The position numbers and the translations under genes were made by a program. From positions 1 through 21,327 of the forward strand of contig JAUIKP010000005.1 in assembly GCA_030430725.1 (NCBI GenBank): a stretch of 21,327 bases of DNA, given 5' to 3'. Below, piece after piece: positions 15,263 to 21,327 of this stretch (positions are counted from its first letter, which is position 1; each line of letters starts with the position of its first letter). The DNA is from Nitrospiria bacterium. GTDB taxonomy: Bacteria > Nitrospirota > Nitrospiria > Nitrospirales > UBA8639. The notes beneath the pieces were generated by a model. It did no database searches. It was given only the letters and a program-made list of their open reading frames with translations, and was not told the DNA's origin.

Positions 15263-17089
15263 ATGGAAAAAAAATATCGTGTCTCTATTTGGTATTTCAT
15301 TATTGCATTCTGGGGACTCATTATTCTCCAGGAAATGTATTTTGCCGCCCAACATATGGATGAGGTGCCCTATAGTCAATTTAAAGCCTGGGTTCAGGAG
15401 GATAAGGTCGCCGAGATCTCCATAACCGACAAAGTCATTCACGGAAAATTAAAATCTGAAAAAGGGGAAGAGGATCCCCACTGGTTTCAGACCGTGCGCG
15501 TCGATGATCCGGAGTTGGTGTCTCTGCTGGAAGAAAAACATGTGGAATATGCCGGTGTGATTGTCAGCACGCTGTGGAAAGACGTGGCCTCCTGGGTCGT
15601 ACCTATTCTGGTCTTTGCCGGGATCTGGTTTTGGATTTTGCGAAAGATGGGGCAAGGGGCGGGTGGCGGTTTTATGCGAATCGGGAAATCCAAGGCTAAA
15701 ATCTATATTGAAAGCGATATCAAAACTCGAATGAATGATGTGGCCGGAGTCGATGAAGCCAAAGTGGAACTCATGGAGGTCGTTGAGTTCTTAAAGACTC
15801 CGGAGAAATTCACGAGGATCGGAGGACGGATCCCCAAGGGTGTGCTCTTAGTGGGGCCGCCGGGTACAGGGAAAACCATGCTGGCGAAAGCGATTGCGGG
15901 AGAAGCCGGTGTGCCGTTTTTCTCCATTAGCGGATCGGAATTTGTGGAAATGTTTGTGGGGGTGGGAGCAGCCAGGGTGCGAGATTTGTTTGAACAAGCC
16001 ATGGCTAAAGCACCCTGTATTATTTTCATTGATGAGTTGGATGCACTGGGAAAGGCTCGGGGAACGGGGCCGATGATGCACGAAGAACGGGAGCAAACCC
16101 TGAATCAATTATTGGTGGAGATGGATGGGTTTGATCCTCGTGTAGGGGTCATTATGCTGGCCGCAACCAATCGTCCTGAAATTCTGGATCAGGCCTTGCT
16201 CCGTGCAGGCCGTTTTGATCGACAGGTGCTGGTTGATCGCCCCGATCGGCCGGGAAGAGCGGCTATTTTGGCCATACATGCCAAATCCATCAAGCTGGCT
16301 CCTGATGTTGATTTAGACAAAATTGCCGCCATGACTCCGGGAATGGTTGGTGCCGACTTAGCCAATGTGGTGAATGAAGCCGCTCTCCTGGCCATTCGAC
16401 GAAGTCGGGAGACGGCCGAACACCGGGATTTTGAGGAAGCTGTGGAACGGGTCATTGCCGGTTTGGAAAAGAGAAACCGGGTCCTCAGTGTGGAAGAACG
16501 GAAGCGAGTGGCTCATCATGAGGTAGGACACGCGATTGTGGCCATGTCGTTGCCTGGATGTGATCCCGTCCAAAAAATCTCGATCATTCCCCGTGGCATT
16601 GCAGCTTTGGGCTATACGCTTCAGCTACCAGTCGAAGAACGGTACTTACTCACCCGGTCTGAATTAGAAAATCGTATTGCCGTCCTGTTAGGGGGGCGTA
16701 TGGCGGAAGAGCTGGTCTTTGGAGAGGCCTCCACAGGAGCGGCTGATGATTTGCAAAAAGCCACCACCATCGCTAAACGGATGGTCAAAGATTATGGGAT
16801 GAGCGATAAATTGGGAACGGTGGCGTTAGATGAATCCGTCCAGCCGACCTTTTTGAAAAATATGGAGTCGCATGCCACTCCGACCTATTCGGAGCATACC
16901 GCTCAACAGGTCGATCAAGAGGTGCGTCGCCTCATTGAAGAACAAGGGAATCGTGTCCGTGAGTTGTTGGAAAGGCTTCGACCCGTGCTGTTGAACGGGG
17001 CTGAGGCGTTGTTGAAGGCCGAAGTCATGACCGGGGAAGAGTTGATGGCGCTTCTCCACTCGAAGGAAGAAGAACCCATTCCAGGCTAG
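15263..17089 (+). CDS. ftsH: ATP-dependent zinc metalloprotease FtsH
   Basis: A membrane-bound AAA+ protease that extracts and degrades misfolded or regulatory membrane and soluble proteins. With ATG 15263 (AGGATAG upstream) it has 608 residues, a normal length. The order is: first membrane helix about 7-27, periplasmic domain with [11 protein letters not shown], second helix about 110-127, then the AAA domain with Walker A GPPGTGKT (198-205), pore loop FVEMFVGVG (227-235), Walker B IIFIDE (253-258), second region of homology [21 protein letters not shown] split around R317/R320, and the zinc site HEVGH (419-423), with the third ligand expected in [17 protein letters not shown] replaces the common HEAGH but keeps both histidines and the glutamate. 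An upstream in-frame ATG at 15191 gives extra residues with no family match. It stands alone, divergent from rmuC. Confidence 0.96.
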   Translation: MEKKYRVSIWYFIIAFWGLIILQEMYFAAQHMDEVPYSQFKAWVQEDKVAEISITDKVIHGKLKSEKGEEDPHWFQTVRVDDPELVSLLEEKHVEYAGVIVSTLWKDVASWVVPILVFAGIWFWILRKMGQGAGGGFMRIGKSKAKIYIESDIKTRMNDVAGVDEAKVELMEVVEFLKTPEKFTRIGGRIPKGVLLVGPPGTGKTMLAKAIAGEAGVPFFSISGSEFVEMFVGVGAARVRDLFEQAMAKAPCIIFIDELDALGKARGTGPMMHEEREQTLNQLLVEMDGFDPRVGVIMLAATNRPEILDQALLRAGRFDRQVLVDRPDRPGRAAILAIHAKSIKLAPDVDLDKIAAMTPGMVGADLANVVNEAALLAIRRSRETAEHRDFEEAVERVIAGLEKRNRVLSVEERKRVAHHEVGHAIVAMSLPGCDPVQKISIIPRGIAALGYTLQLPVEERYLLTRSELENRIAVLLGGRMAEELVFGEASTGAADDLQKATTIAKRMVKDYGMSDKLGTVALDESVQPTFLKNMESHATPTYSEHTAQQVDQEVRRLIEEQGNRVRELLERLRPVLLNGAEALLKAEVMTGEELMALLHSKEEEPIPG

Positions 17090-17440
17090 TTCCAACCGAC
17101 AACATGAGGAGTTTCATTTCCGAAATCCGCTACCCTGACATCTCCAATTAAATCCCTGCCAGGTCTGAAGTTCAGACCTGGCAAGGAAATCCGCTCAACC
17201 AGAACCCCCCCGCAGTGTCGGTCTCTTCCTCTTGCTTGGGGAGAGCATGCCGGGATTTCATCCCACCCAATTCCTATCAAAAGCCCGTGAGCCTCAGGGA
17301 TGCATGAAATTCAGGCGGGAATTTTTCAGGGTTGAATCGTTCGAGGTTTTTTCAGAAGATGCTATGATTTTGGTGATGGGGCGGCATGGGCTTTTCCGGG
17401 GTCGGGAAACAGAGGAACCAGCATAACCGGAGGACCGAGT
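17090..17440. other. Gap between ftsH and the tryptophanase-type gene
   Basis: About 350 bases with one perfect inverted repeat (17158-17182, listed separately) and no gene I can support. Short frames here, including a 20-codon one ending at 17426, have no tryptophan and no ribosome binding site, so there is no sign of a TnaC-like leader peptide. A GGAGG at about 17430 is the ribosome binding site of the next gene. I see no convincing promoter. Confidence 0.4.
17158..17182. repeat. Perfect 12-bp inverted repeat downstream of ftsH
   Basis: GCCAGGTCTGAA, one G, then TTCAGACCTGGC. The two 12-base arms are perfect complements, so as RNA they would form a strong hairpin with a small loop. It lies about 70 bases after the ftsH stop and 260 before the next gene. 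No T-run follows on the plus strand (AAGGAAAT), so it is not a textbook intrinsic terminator. It may stabilise the ftsH 3' end, be an operator, or belong to a dispersed repeat family. Confidence 0.6.
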
Positions 17441-18820
17441 ATGTTTAACACGATCATCGAACCCTTTCGTATCAAAATGGTCGAACATATCCGGATGACG
17501 ACAGAAACCGAACGCCGGGAATTAATTGCCAAAGCTGGGTACAACGTTTTTCAGCTGCACTCGGATGATGTCCTGATCGATCTCCTGACCGATAGCGGCA
17601 CCGGGGCCATGAGTGCCAAACAGTGGGCAGCTATCATGCGGGGGGATGAAAGTTATGCGGGAAGTCCATCGTTTTACCGGTTTGAAGCCGCAGTACAGGA
17701 ATTAATGGGGTTCCCGCTTGTCATCCCGACCCATCAGGGAAGGGCGGCGGAACGCATCTTGTTTTCCACCATATGCAAGGCCGGTGACGTGATTCCCAAT
17801 AATACGCACTTCGATACCACCAGGGCCAACGTGGAATTTTGCGGAGCCCGGGCGATCGATGTGCCCTGTCGCGAATTGGCCGATCTCTCCAGTGAGTTTC
17901 CCTTCAAAGGGAATATGGATGTCGAAAGTCTTCGCGCGATTTTTCAAAAAGAAGGGCGCGAGCGTATTCCGTTGGTGATGATCACCGTCACCAATAATTC
18001 CGGTGGAGGGCAACCGGTCTCGATGGCCAACATCAGAGAAGTGGCCGAGGTCTGCCGCGCCTTTGACCGTCCGTTGTATCTGGATGCCTGCCGGATTGCA
18101 GAAAATGCCTATTTCATTAAACTGCGCGAACCGGGATATGCGGGAAAAATGGTCCGCGACATTGTTCGTGAAATGTGCGATCTGGCCGATGGCTGTACCA
18201 TGTCCGCAAAAAAGGATGCCATTGTGAACATCGGCGGATTTCTTGCCACACGCAACGCCGAGTTGGCCCAACAAGAGCAAAACCTGTTGATCTTAACCGA
18301 GGGATTTCCCACCTATGGGGGGTTGGCCGGTCGGGATTTAGAAGCGATGGCCGAAGGGTTGAAGGAAGGGGTGGAGGAAGATTATCTCCAGTATCGCATT
18401 ACCTCCACGGGGTATCTGGGCAATCATTTACATGAAGCCGGTGTGCCGACACTGCGGCCGCCGGGTGGACATGCTATCTATCTGGATGCGGCACGTTTTG
18501 CCCCGCATCTTCAACCGCTCGATCTACCGGGTATTTCGCTTTGCGTGGAGTTATACCTATTGGGAGGCATTCGGGCGGTAGAAATCGGGACCGCCATGTT
18601 CGGTAAACGTAATCCGGCAACCGGAGAAGAAGAGCCGGGCCCTCGTGAACTTGTCCGGTTGGCGATACCCAGGCGGGTCTATACCCAAAGCCATGTGGAT
18701 TATATCGTGGAAGTAGTGGAAGAAGCCTTCCGGGGGCGTGAGAGCTTGAAGCCGTTCCGCTTCCTGGAACAAGCGCCCTTTCTCCGACATTTCACTGCTC
18801 GATTTGGGGTAGTGGAATAA
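17441..18820 (+). CDS. tnaA: Tryptophanase / tyrosine phenol-lyase family beta-eliminating lyase
   Basis: A PLP enzyme of 459 residues that splits L-tryptophan into indole, pyruvate and ammonia, or L-tyrosine into phenol, pyruvate and ammonia. Visible blocks are EPFRIKMVE, LLTDSGTGAMSAKQW, IPTHQGRAAE, GGGQPVSMANIREV, the PLP-lysine site TMSAKKDAIVNIGG (K258 expected as Schiff base, by position in the family) and LAIPRRVYTQSHVDYI. The C-terminal substrate pocket reads GIRAVEIGT; in tyrosine phenol-lyase an arginine replaces the isoleucine (MERG), so tryptophanase is the better call. The N-terminal half and GGLAGRDLEAMA resemble tyrosine phenol-lyase, so related substrates remain possible. ATG 17441 has CCGGAGG 8 bases upstream. 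Two fragments of a similar gene follow downstream. Confidence 0.9.
   Translation: MFNTIIEPFRIKMVEHIRMTTETERRELIAKAGYNVFQLHSDDVLIDLLTDSGTGAMSAKQWAAIMRGDESYAGSPSFYRFEAAVQELMGFPLVIPTHQGRAAERILFSTICKAGDVIPNNTHFDTTRANVEFCGARAIDVPCRELADLSSEFPFKGNMDVESLRAIFQKEGRERIPLVMITVTNNSGGGQPVSMANIREVAEVCRAFDRPLYLDACRIAENAYFIKLREPGYAGKMVRDIVREMCDLADGCTMSAKKDAIVNIGGFLATRNAELAQQEQNLLILTEGFPTYGGLAGRDLEAMAEGLKEGVEEDYLQYRITSTGYLGNHLHEAGVPTLRPPGGHAIYLDAARFAPHLQPLDLPGISLCVELYLLGGIRAVEIGTAMFGKRNPATGEEEPGPRELVRLAIPRRVYTQSHVDYIVEVVEEAFRGRESLKPFRFLEQAPFLRHFTARFGVVE
18578..18820 (+). repeat. tnaA 3'-end repeat, intact parent copy (copy 1)
   Basis: The last 81 codons of the intact gene, from VEIGTAMFGK to the stop. This segment recurs without gaps at 19759-20001 (copy 2) and with 8 bases deleted at about 20836-21079 (copy 3). 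Copies 2 and 3 share features absent here, including RRREGLKPF and FTAQYGM in place of GRESLKPF and FTARFGV. Confidence 0.85.
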
Positions 18821-18925
18821 CTAGCTGAGCGGAACTTGTGGAAGTAAGGGTTTGAGTCGAACCTGGATGTTCACGCAATTCTGCGAGCTGCACCATATCC
18901 TGCGAATACTGATTATTTAAGAACA

Positions 18926-19363
18926 TTACGCTTTAAGCGGATCAATGACTTCTAGAAAAGGAAATCGATGGAAGTCCATGTCTCGTGTGTAGATTTGTCG
19001 AATGCCATGTTCTTTCATCAGTATGGCCGTATGGGTATCGTGGAGTAAGTTGCCATGGAGTTGAGGGACACCATTCAGCACTTCTTGGGCGACGGCTGCA
19101 TGTCGATCCGTTTCTACCAATACACCCAACGCCGGGGCGGTAATGATGGCATCCACGAATTGCCAGGCTTGTGAAGCGGTCCAAGGGGATTTGAGGACGC
19201 GGGAATGAGTGGTGACACGAAGAAATTCATAGAGAATACTCCACGTGACAAACCAGGCTGACCGTTGGTTTCGCCAGCTTTCCAATCCCTGTCGGCATTG
19301 AGCATGGGCGGGAGAATCCTCGTCTGCAGCATAGACCAATATATTGGTATCCACGACGAACAC
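18926..19363 (-). CDS. vapC: VapC-type PIN-domain toxin ribonuclease
   Basis: 145 residues with the PIN-domain fold: VVDTNILVYA (D5), E46 in LYEFLRVT, H108-D109 in LLHDTHTAIL, and D128/D130 in YTRDMDFHRF. These acidic residues bind the metal ions used to cut RNA; VapC toxins cleave tRNA or rRNA and stop translation until bound by VapB. Length is typical. It begins at GTG 19361-19363, which overlaps the last base of the TAG stop of the upstream antitoxin gene (TAGTG), so translation is coupled. The module sits on the opposite strand to the flanking tryptophanase gene and its fragment. Confidence 0.9.
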   Translation of the reverse strand: MFVVDTNILVYAADEDSPAHAQCRQGLESWRNQRSAWFVTWSILYEFLRVTTHSRVLKSPWTASQAWQFVDAIITAPALGVLVETDRHAAVAQEVLNGVPQLHGNLLHDTHTAILMKEHGIRQIYTRDMDFHRFPFLEVIDPLKA

Positions 19364-19590
19364 TAGCGACCTTCCATGGCCTGGTAGAGTGCTTCACGAT
19401 CCGTGATATCCACCAGATAGCCACCACCTTTAAAGGAGGGAAGGGGGGAAAGGGTCTTTGGGGTTTTTGTGTTTTGAAATAACAACCGCAAGGCCGATTC
19501 GACCAATTCTGACATGGTTCGCCGTTGTTTTGCCGACTCCCGTTTGAGCTGCTCCATTACCTTGTCATCGATATTTAAGGTCGTTTTCAT
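19363..19590 (-). CDS. vapB: Ribbon-helix-helix antitoxin (VapB type)
   Basis: 75 residues. The N-terminal MKTTLNIDDKVMEQLKRESA and KQRRTMSELVESALRLLF form a ribbon-helix-helix DNA-binding domain. The C-terminal part (GGGYLVDITDREALYQAMEG) is the flexible toxin-binding tail. It neutralises the VapC encoded directly after it and should repress its own operon. ATG 19588-19590 is chosen because the RHH strand begins there; an ATG four codons earlier also lies in frame, and neither has a strong ribosome binding site. Two ATATGG...CCATAT inverted repeats overlap and precede the start and are good candidates for its operators. Confidence 0.85.
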   Translation of the reverse strand: MKTTLNIDDKVMEQLKRESAKQRRTMSELVESALRLLFQNTKTPKTLSPLPSFKGGGYLVDITDREALYQAMEGR

Positions 19591-19638
19591 ATGGAAAACC
19601 ATATCATGAAAATAGATATATGGCAATATTGACCATAT
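19589..19638 (-). promoter_or_regulatory. Paired inverted repeats, probable vapBC operator
   Basis: ATATGG-AAAA-CCATAT at 19589-19604 overlaps the antitoxin start codon. ATATGG-CAATATTGA-CCATAT at 19618-19638 lies just upstream, centred about 31-32 bases away, close to three helical turns. Identical half-sites repeated on one face of the helix fit cooperative binding by an RHH antitoxin. Binding itself is inferred. Confidence 0.5.
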
Positions 19639-19758
19639 AACCATAATGACAATAATGAACGAAGATAAGAGGGACCGGATGGAGAGAACTGGTGATAGGT
19701 GAGGTCATGAGGCTTTGCCCTTTGGTCCTGGCTTCAGGGTAATTGCAGTTTTTCGAAT

Positions 19759-20001
19759 GGGGAAATTGTTACTCCCATTTTTGGCAAAGGCAACGCCGAA
19801 ACCGGGAAAGAAGAGCCGGGCCCTCGTGAACTTGTTCGGTTGGCGATTCCCAGGCGGGTTTATACCCAAAGCCATGTGGATTATATCGTGGAGGTGGTGG
19901 AAGAAGCGTTCCGGCGGCGTGAGGGCTTGAAGCCGTTTCGATTTCTCGAACAGGCGCCCTTTCTCCGACATTTCACCGCGCAATACGGGATGATGGAATA
20001 A
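19759..20001 (+). pseudogene. tnaA 3'-end fragment, copy 2
   Basis: 81 codons including TAA that align without gaps to the last 81 codons of the intact gene at 18578-18820. The frame is open: GEIVTPIFGKGNAETGKEEP, then GPRELVRLAIPRRVYTQSHV, DYIVEVVEEAFRRREGLKPF and RFLEQAPFLRHFTAQYGMME. Most base differences from the parent are silent third positions, so this copy diverged while still part of a working gene and was truncated later. No start codon or ribosome binding site suits it, and the N-terminal about 380 residues with the PLP lysine are missing, so no enzyme can be made. Similarity fades before about 19755. Confidence 0.88.
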
Positions 20002-20198
20002 CCAATAAAAACAAACAATGCAGAAGTGCGGTATGGGGTAAAATTGGCAGTTGTTCCTTCGCTCTTTCGCGTGAGGTATGATGCATCGCACAATTAACAG
20101 GTATTGGTGAAAGACGAATCGTTTCAGTGGGATCACAGAGTACTTTATTTTCCCGGGATGCCAGTCCAGGGGGAAAACAAAAAGAAAGGAGTACGGTG
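20002..20198. other. Gap before the cytochrome gene
   Basis: About 200 bases with no gene of their own. They should hold the promoter of the cytochrome gene; TATGAT near 20078 could be a -10 element, but no well-spaced -35 goes with it. The stretch ends in AAAGGAG, the ribosome binding site of the next gene. Confidence 0.3.
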
Positions 20199-20753
20199 AT
20201 GCGTTCCTTCATTTCGCTCATTTCCCGCTTCACATCATATGTGTGTAAGCGGGGCGTTCTTGCTGCGGGACTCGTGCTTTGTCTGGTGTATGGTGTGGCG
20301 GCTCAGGAAGTGACGGTGTCCGAAGACACGTTCGGGTGTATTCTCGATTGGCCGAAAGTCAGGAATACCCGCATTAAGCACGACGATCCGGAAAAATTGA
20401 AGGAGGCCAAGCGAATCTTACGGGACAGCGTGCCGGAGACCGAGTATCCGGTTGGAACCATATTACAACTTGTTCCGCATGAAGCCATGGTGAAGCATCC
20501 GCATGACAAGTTTCCCAAAACGAACGGATGGGAATTTTTCTTTTTGGAAGTCTCCAAAGAAGGTACCAAGATTGCGGATCGGGGAGATAACGTCGTCAAT
20601 GTATCGCAAGGAGTCACGTGCTTAAGTTGTCATCAGCCGGCGGCCAGGTTCGACTTCGTCTGTGAAAAGGGGCATGGCTGCGCCCCAATCCCGTTCGATG
20701 ATCAGAAGATCGCGGCCATTCAGCAAGCAGATCCTCGCTGCACCAAAAATTAG
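20199..20753 (+). CDS. Exported mono-haem c-type cytochrome, possibly P460-like
   Basis: 184 residues from ATG 20199, with AAAGGAG about 7 bases upstream. A basic lead and hydrophobic segment (GVLAAGLVLCLVYGVAAQ) make a signal peptide cleaved near residue 36. One haem c attachment site, CLSCH (141-145), lies late in the protein. The order 'YPVGTILQLVPHEA', 'GWEFFFLEVSKEGTKI', 'GVTCLSCHQPAARFDFVC' resembles cytochrome P460-type proteins, in which a beta-sheet domain precedes the CxxCH and an 'xxDFVF' end. Here DFVC replaces DFVF, and further cysteines at 47, 155, 161 and 181 could form disulfides. It probably transfers electrons or binds a small nitrogen or oxygen ligand in the periplasm; the P460 link is tentative. 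It lies between two fragments of the tryptophanase gene. Confidence 0.75.
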   Translation: MRSFISLISRFTSYVCKRGVLAAGLVLCLVYGVAAQEVTVSEDTFGCILDWPKVRNTRIKHDDPEKLKEAKRILRDSVPETEYPVGTILQLVPHEAMVKHPHDKFPKTNGWEFFFLEVSKEGTKIADRGDNVVNVSQGVTCLSCHQPAARFDFVCEKGHGCAPIPFDDQKIAAIQQADPRCTKN

Positions 20754-20814
20754 GATAGTTTTGAGATGATGTAAGGCTTGCAGGAGGATTCGAGCCGAGT
20801 AAGAATCACGCCCC

Positions 20815-21079
20815 ATGAGTATTTTTTTAGCGAGTATGAGGGCTGCGGGAATCGGCATCGTCCTGTTTGGCAAACGTAAAGGGGAAATGGTGAGCCGCGC
20901 CTTTGTGAACTTGTTCGATTGGCGATTCCCATGCGGGTCTATACCCAAAGCATGTGGATTATATCGTGGAAGTGATGGAAGAAGCGTTCCGGCGGCGTGA
21001 AGGCTTGAAGCCCTTTCGATTTCTGGAACAAGCGCCCTTTCTCCGACATTTCACCGCGCAATACGGGATGGTCGCATAA
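20815..21079 (+). pseudogene. tnaA 3'-end fragment, copy 3, frameshifted
   Basis: This stretch matches the intact gene from about IRAVEIGTAMFGKRN (here MRAAGIGIVLFGKRK) to its end, TAA 21077-21079. Relative to the parent's 18569-18820, it has lost 7 bases just after FGKR and one base at about 20953 (AAAGCATG for AAAGCCATG), so the frame is broken twice. After the second loss it reads in the parent frame through EAFRRREGLKPFRFLEQAPF and RHFTAQYGMVA. It is closer to copy 2 than to the intact gene. Weak similarity may extend a few codons further upstream (IFLAS for LYLLGG). It cannot make an enzyme. Confidence 0.85.
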
Positions 21080-21327
21080 ACCATGCGAACGATCGTTCCG
21101 TAAGTAAAGTGAGAATCAGAAAAGAATATTCACGCAGTCTAATATTAATTTTTGAAGATAACCGTTTCGTCCTTCTTAGGCTGCTATTCCCAAAGGATGT
21201 TTTTGTAGTTTAGAAAAACTACAATGAGACTTGGATTCAACTCATAAGTGCAACTTGAACTCTTGGTTGAGGGGGGCAGCTGCGATAACATCGTGGCCTT
21301 GTCTCACCGACCAAAGTAAGAGGAGCA
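21080..21327. other. Right-end region without a gene
   Basis: About 250 bases after the last tnaA fragment with no supported gene. It holds a 9-bp AT-rich hairpin at 21203-21224 and a 12-bp palindrome (GAACGATCGTTC, 21087-21098). The window ends in AAGAGGAG (21318-21325), which looks like the ribosome binding site of a gene starting just outside. Confidence 0.4.
21203..21224. repeat. 9-bp inverted repeat
   Basis: TTGTAGTTT, loop AGAA, AAACTACAA: perfect arms of nine bases. It is AT rich and has no T-run downstream on either strand, so terminator function is unlikely; it may be an operator for a gene beyond the right edge. Confidence 0.4.

Noticed and set aside
17364..17426. A 20-codon frame just before tnaA as a TnaC-like leader peptide
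   Set aside because: It has no tryptophan, no ribosome binding site and no rho-dependent leader features; only its position fits.
19705..20136. Minus-strand frames across the tnaA fragments (19705-20136 and 20622-20948) as repeated genes
   Set aside because: Their mutual similarity only mirrors the tnaA 3' ends on the plus strand, where the protein-level match and silent-site pattern lie.
21087..21098. 12-bp palindrome GAACGATCGTTC
   Set aside because: It is short, built on GATC, and has no partner or nearby gene start within the window; chance is likely.
1..21327. CRISPR arrays, tRNA or rRNA genes, transposases, integrases
   Set aside because: I looked for regularly spaced repeats, cloverleaf-like sequences and DDE or recombinase motifs and saw none that could be supported.

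Overview
The window looks like bacterial chromosome of roughly 50% GC. The gene content and protein style (ScpA/ScpB, FtsH, RmuC, a fused FAD/Fe-S oxidoreductase, small zinc-ribbon and DUF3565 proteins, a one-haem cytochrome) resemble Nitrospirota, perhaps a Nitrospira relative. That is an impression from protein style; no 16S or other taxonomic marker is present.

Left end (1-2380): a DUF4258 gene is followed, with an ATGA overlap, by the start of a DUF2283-like partner. That partner runs head-on into a DHH-CBS-CBS-nucleotidyltransferase (CCA-adding type) gene on the minus strand. Both genes are cut off at one breakpoint near 415-430. Next (2560-4360) come a highly charged protein with a basic Lys/Ala/Pro half and an acidic half, and a Prx6-type peroxiredoxin. 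A secreted, membrane-anchored pentapeptide-like solenoid protein follows (4578-5672).

Middle (5700-10760): scpA and scpB, the kleisin and winged-helix partners of SMC in chromosome segregation, are followed by a 935-residue FAD plus Fe-S oxidoreductase of the D-lactate/glycolate dehydrogenase type. A MoaD/ThiS-like small protein comes next, whose Gly-Gly is not C-terminal. A minus-strand block (10821-15061) holds DUF3565, a DUF4197 gene broken by two in-frame stop codons, a zinc-ribbon protein, an exported protein and rmuC. ftsH diverges from rmuC.

Right end (17090-21327): a tryptophanase-type beta-eliminating lyase is followed by two further decayed copies of its own 3' end. A vapBC toxin-antitoxin pair lies between the intact gene and the first fragment, and a c-type cytochrome gene lies between the two fragments. 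This repeated pattern of 'cargo plus tnaA 3' end' is the most unusual structure in the window and suggests repeated insertion or duplication at one locus. No tRNA, rRNA, CRISPR array, transposase or integrase was recognised.
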